A DNA stretch of 64,000 nucleotides, taken from Panagrolaimus kolymaensis (taxonomy: Eukaryota > Nematoda > Chromadorea > Rhabditida > Panagrolaimidae). Made by a program: the position numbers and the translations under genes. The DNA is taken from contig JAJQJQ010000056.1 of the NCBI GenBank assembly GCA_028622995.1, positions 1,585,623-1,649,622 of the forward strand, written 5' to 3'. The notes under the pieces were generated by a model that made no database searches, was not told where the DNA came from, and worked only from the letters and a program-made list of their open reading frames with translations. Position 1 is the first letter of the stretch. Every line of letters starts with the position of its first letter. This document shows positions 59,001-64,000 of the stretch, in pieces.

Positions 59001-62000
59001 TTTTCTAAAATAAAACATTATTTATTTTTTCTTGCTCTTAAAGCAACTGCGGAATTTCGTTAATGAAACGGTCATCGAAATCGTCATTAACAACATAAAA
59101 AAACGCGAGATTTTAAAGAATTTTCTCCACCTTTTTGATTTTCTAAAATAAAACATTATTTATTTTTTCTTGCTCTTAAAGCAACTGCGGAATTTCGTTA
59201 ATGAAACGGTCATCGAAATCGTCATTAACAACATAAAAAAACGCGAGATTTTAAAGAATTTTCTCCACCTTTTTGATTTTCTAAAATAAAACATTATTTA
59301 TTTTTTCTTGCTCTTAAAGCAACTGCGGAATTTCGTTAATGAAACGATCATCGAAATCGTCATTAACAACATAAAAAAACGCGAGATTTTAAAGAATTTT
59401 CTCCACCTTTTTGATTTTCTAAAATAAAACATTATTTATTTTTTCTTGCTCTTAAAGCAACTGCGGAATTTCGTTAATGAAACGATCATCGAAATCGTCA
59501 TTAACAACATAAAAAAACGCGAGATTTTAAAGAATTTTCTCCACCTTTTTGATTTTCTAAAATAAAACATTATTTATTTTTTCTTGCTCTTAAAGCAACT
59601 GCGGAATTTCGTTAATGAAACGGTCATCGAAATCGTCATTAACAACATAAAAAAACGCGAGATTTTAAAGAATTTTCTCCACCTTTTTGATTTTCTAAAA
59701 TAAAACATTATTTATTTTTTCTTGCTCTTAAAGCAACTGCGGAATTTCGTTAATGAAACGATCATCGAAATCGTCATTAACAACATAAAAAAACACGAGA
59801 TTTTAAAGAATTTTTTCCACCTTTTTGATTTTCTAAAATAAAACATTATTTATTTTTTCTTGCTCTTAAAGCAACTGCGGAATTTCGTTAATGAAACGGT
59901 CATCGAAATCGTCATTAACAACATAAAAAAACGCGAGATTTTAAAGAATTTTCTCCACCTTTTTGATTTTCTAAAATAAAACATTATTTATTTTTTCTTG
60001 CTCTTAAAGCAACTGCGGAATTTCGTTAATGAAACGGTCATCGAAATCGTCATTAACAACATAAAAAAACGCGAGATTTTAAAGAATTTTCTCCACCTTT
60101 TTGATTTTCTAAAATAAAACATTATTTATTTTTTCTTGCTCTTAAAGCAACTGCGGAATTTCGTTAATGAAACGGTCATCGAAATCGTCATTAACAACAT
60201 AAAAAAACGCGAGATTTTAAAGAATTTTCTCCACCTTTTTGATTTTCTAAAATAAAACATTATTTATTTTTTCTTGCTCTTAAAGCAACTGCGGAATTTC
60301 GTTAATGAAACGATCATCGAAATCGTCATTAACAACATAAAAAAACACGAGATTTTAAAGAATTTTTTCCACCTTTTTGATTTTCTAAAATAAAACATTA
60401 TTTATTTTTTCTTGCTCTTAAAGCAACTGCGGAATTTCGTTAATGAAACGGTCATCGAAATCGTCATTAACAACATAAAAAAACGCGAGATTTTAAAGAA
60501 TTTTCTCCACCTTTTTGATTTTCTAAAATAAAACATTATTTATTTTTTCTTGCTCTTAAAGCAACTGCGGAATTTCGTTAATGAAACGGTCATCGAAATC
60601 GTCATTAACAACATAAAAAAACGCGAGATTTTAAAGAATTTTCTCCACCTTTTTGATTTTCTAAAATAAAACATTATTTATTTTTTCTTGCTCTTAAAGC
60701 AACTGCGGAATTTCGTTAATGAAACGGTCATCGAAATCGTCATTAACAACATAAAAAAACGCGAGATTTTAAAGAATTTTCTCCACCTTTTTGATTTTCT
60801 AAAATAAAACATTATTTATTTTTTCTTGCTCTTAAAGCAACTGCGGAATTTCGTTAATGAAACGGTCATCGAAATCGTCATTAACAACATAAAAAAACGC
60901 GAGATTTTAAAGAATTTTCTCCACCTTTTTGATTTTCTAAAATAAAACATTATTTATTTTTTCTTGCTCTTAAAGCAACTGCGGAATTTCGTTAATGAAA
61001 CGATCATCGAAATCGTCATTAACAACATAAAAAAACACGAGATTTTAAAGAATTTTTTCCACCTTTTTGATTTTCTAAAATAAAACATTATTTATTTTTT
61101 CTTGCTCTTAAAGCAACTGCGGAATTTCGTTAATGAAACGGTCATCGAAATCGTCATTAACAACATAAAAAAAACGCGAGATTTTAAAGAATTTTCTCCA
61201 CCTTTTTGATTTTCTAAAATAAAACATTATTTATTTTTTCTTGCTCTTAAAGCAACTGCGGAATTTCGTTAATGAAACGGTCATCGAAATCGTCATTAAC
61301 AACATAAAAAAACGCGAGATTTTAAAGAATTTTCTCCACCTTTTTGATTTTCTAAAATAAAACATTATTTATTTTTTCTTGCTCTTAAAGCAACTGCGGA
61401 ATTTCGTTAATGAAACGGTCATCGAAATCGTCATTAACAACATAAAAAAACGCGAGATTTTAAAGAATTTTCTCCACCTTTTTGATTTTCTAAAATAAAA
61501 CATTATTTATTTTTTCTTGCTCTTAAAGCAACTGCGGAATTTCGTTAATGAAACGGTCATCGAAATCGTCATTAACAACATAAAAAAACGCGAGATTTTA
61601 AAGAATTTTCTCCACCTTTTTGATTTTCTAAAATAAAACATTATTTATTTTTTCTTGCTCTTAAAGCAACTGCGGAATTTCGTTAATGAAACGGTCATCG
61701 AAATCGTCATTAACAACCTAAAAAAAACGCGAGATTTTAAAGAATTTTCTCCACCTTTTTGATTTTCTAAAATAAAACATTATTTATTTTTTCTTGCTCT
61801 TAAAGCAACTGCGGAATTTCGTTAATGAAACGATCATCGAAATCGTCATTAACAACATAAAAAAACGCGAGATTTTAAAGAATTTTCTCCACCTTTTTGA
61901 TTTTCTAAAATAAAACATTATTTATTTTTTCTTGCTCTTAAAGCAACTGCGGAATTTCGTTAATGAAACGGTCATCGAAATCGTCATTAACAACATAAAA

Positions 62001-64000
62001 AAACGCGAGATTTTAAAGAATTTTCTCCACCTTTTTGATTTTCTAAAATAAAACATTATTTATTTTTTCTTGCTCTTAAAGCAACTGCGGAATTTCGTTA
62101 ATGAAACGATCATCGAAATCGTCATTAACAACATAAAAAAACACGAGATTTTAAAGAATTTTTTCCACCTTTTTGATTTTCTAAAATAAAACATTATTTA
62201 TTTTTTCTTGCTCTTAAAGCAACTGCGGAATTTCGTTAATGAAACGGTCATCGAAATCGTCATTAACAACATAAAAAAACGCGAGATTTTAAAGAATTTT
62301 CTCCACCTTTTTGATTTTCTAAAATAAAACATTATTTATTTTTTCTTGCTCTTAAAGCAACTGCGGAATTTCGTTAATGAAACGATCATCGAAATCGTCA
62401 TTAACAACATAAAAAAACACGAGATTTTAAAGAATTTTTTCCACCTTTTTGATTTTCTAAAATAAAACATTATTTATTTTTTCTTGCTCTTAAAGCAACT
62501 GCGGAATTTCGTTAATGAAACGGTCATCGAAATCGTCATTAACAACATAAAAAAACGCGAGATTTTAAAGAATTTTCTCCACCTTTTTGATTTTCTAAAA
62601 TAAAACATTATTTATTTTTTCTTGCTCTTAAAGCAACTGCGGAATTTCGTTAATGAAACGGTCATCGAAATCGTCATTAACAACATAAAAAAACGCGAGA
62701 TTTTAAAGAATTTTCTCCACCTTTTTGATTTTCTAAAATAAAACATTATTTATTTTTTCTTGCTCTTAAAGCAACTGCGGAATTTCGTTAATGAAACGGT
62801 CATCGAAATCGTCATTAACAACATAAAAAAACGCGAGATTTTAAAGAATTTTCTCCACCTTTTTGATTTTCTAAAATAAAACATTATTTATTTTTTCTTG
62901 CTCTTAAAGCAACTGCGGAATTTCGTTAATGAAACGGTCATCGAAATCGTCATTAACAACATAAAAAAACGCGAGATTTTAAAGAATTTTCTCCACCTTT
63001 TTGATTTTCTAAAATAAAACATTATTTATTTTTTCTTGCTCTTAAAGCAACTGCGGAATTTCGTTAATGAAACGGTCATCGAAATCGTCATTAACAACCT
63101 AAAAAAACGCGAGATTTTAAAGAATTTTCTCCACCTTTTTGATTTTCTAAAATAAAACATTATTTATTTTTTCTTGCTCTTAAAGCAACTGCGGAATTTC
63201 GTTAATGAAACGATCATCGAAATCGTCATTAACAACATAAAAAAACGCGAGATTTTAAAGAATTTTCTCCACCTTTTTGATTTTCTAAAATAAAACATTA
63301 TTTATTTTTTCTTGCTCTTAAAGCAACTGCGGAATTTCGTTAATGAAACGGTCATCGAAATCGTCATTAACAACATAAAAAAACGCGAGATTTTAAAGAA
63401 TTTTCTCCACCTTTTTGATTTTCTAAAATAAAACATTATTTATTTTTTCTTGCTCTTAAAGCAACTGCGGAATTTCGTTAATGAAACGATCATCGAAATC
63501 GTCATTAACAACATAAAAAAACACGAGATTTTAAAGAATTTTTTCCACCTTTTTGATTTTCTAAAATAAAACATTATTTATTTTTTCTTGCTCTTAAAGC
63601 AACTGCGGAATTTCGTTAATGAAACGGTCATCGAAATCGTCATTAACAACATAAAAAAACGCGAGATTTTAAAGAATTTTCTCCACCTTTTTGATTTTCT
63701 AAAATAAAACATTATTTATTTTTTCTTGCTCTTAAAGCAACTGCGGAATTTCGTTAATGAAACGGTCAACGAAATCGTCATTAACAACCTAAAAAAACGC
63801 GAGATTTTAAAGAATTTTCTCCACCTTTTTGATTTTCTAAAATAAAACATTATTTATTTTTTCTTGCTCTTAAAGCAACTGCGGAATTTCGTTAATGAAA
63901 CGATCATCGAAATCGTCATTAACAACATAAAAAAACGCGAGATTTTAAAGAATTTTCTCCACCTTTTTGATTTTCTAAAATAAAACATTATTTATTTTTT
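53044..64000 (+). repeat. 138-bp satellite tandem array, about 79 copies, open at the window end
   Basis: Unit starts can be placed every 138 bp from 53044 (AATTTTCTCCACCTTTTTGA as phase start) with only single-base A-run indels, giving about 79 full units and a partial unit at 64000. The unit is about 28% G+C. Copies are nearly identical. Recurring variants are ACGGTCATCG or ACGATCATCG, ACGCGAG or ACACGAG, TTCTCC or TTTTCC, and AACATAAA or AACCTAAA. The first five units at the left edge are the most divergent. Each unit holds an 8-bp inverted repeat (GTTAATGA, 17-base loop, TCATTAAC). Although 138 is divisible by 3, every frame is closed by stops, so the array is not a coding repeat. Centromeric, subtelomeric or other heterochromatic satellite are all possible. 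Confidence 0.97.

Noticed and set aside
53044..64000. CRISPR array
   Set aside because: The 138-bp units are continuous copies with no unique spacers, in a genome with spliced genes. It is a satellite.
53044..64000. Repeat-protein gene, since 138 is divisible by 3
   Set aside because: Every frame on both strands has stops in each unit.

Overview
The window looks like nuclear DNA of a small invertebrate, most probably a nematode. It is very AT-rich. Genes are split by short introns (mostly 45-65 bp) that end in a T-run plus TTTTAG or TTTCAG, intergenic spacers are long homopolymer-rich stretches, and several genes have a splice acceptor 14-26 nt before the ATG with no upstream coding exon visible, as expected for spliced-leader trans-splicing. 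The species cannot be named from the sequence. All gene models were assembled by hand from frame-consistent exons; no alignment or search was run.

Layout. 1-6.7 kb: T-rich spacer. 6.7-8.6 kb (+): class B (secretin-family) GPCR, PDF-receptor-like, with its 5' exons missing. 9.3-10.2 kb (-): Q50 PRD-like homeodomain protein. 11.3-13.8 kb (-): complete Neuralized E3 ligase (MGNSSS start, two NHR domains, C-terminal RING), broken by one in-frame TAG. 14.8-15.1 kb (-): small unknown protein. 15.5-20.3 kb: accessory block with a small secreted or anchored Cys/Thr-rich protein (-), a papain-family protease with a Thr-rich tail (+), and duplicated non-coding segments. 21.6-23.9 kb (-): C2H2 zinc-finger protein. 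23.9-36.8 kb: about 12.9 kb without a gene I can support. 36.8-38.2 kb (-): unknown protein with two CxxC...HxC modules. 38.6-40.6 kb: inverted copy of the secreted-protein segment, carrying a diverged paralogue (+). 40.3-49.3 kb: mostly spacer with two tiny putative genes. 49.3-52.7 kb (+): SRPK-like kinase with a zinc-finger-like segment and acidic tail, also broken by one in-frame stop (TAA). 53.04 kb to the end: a 138-bp satellite array of about 79 copies that runs off the window.

How the parts fit. The GPCR, homeodomain, Neuralized, zinc-finger and kinase genes are single-copy signalling or regulatory genes and do not form a pathway block. The accessory part is the pair of inverted ~2 kb arms about 20 kb apart. 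Their two proteins keep the same signal peptide, TATA-box promoter and C-terminal anchor but differ in the first half of the ectodomain. The most notable observations are the satellite array with its higher-order structure, the two otherwise intact genes each carrying a single nonsense codon, and the inverted paralogue pair beside a Thr-rich-tailed protease.
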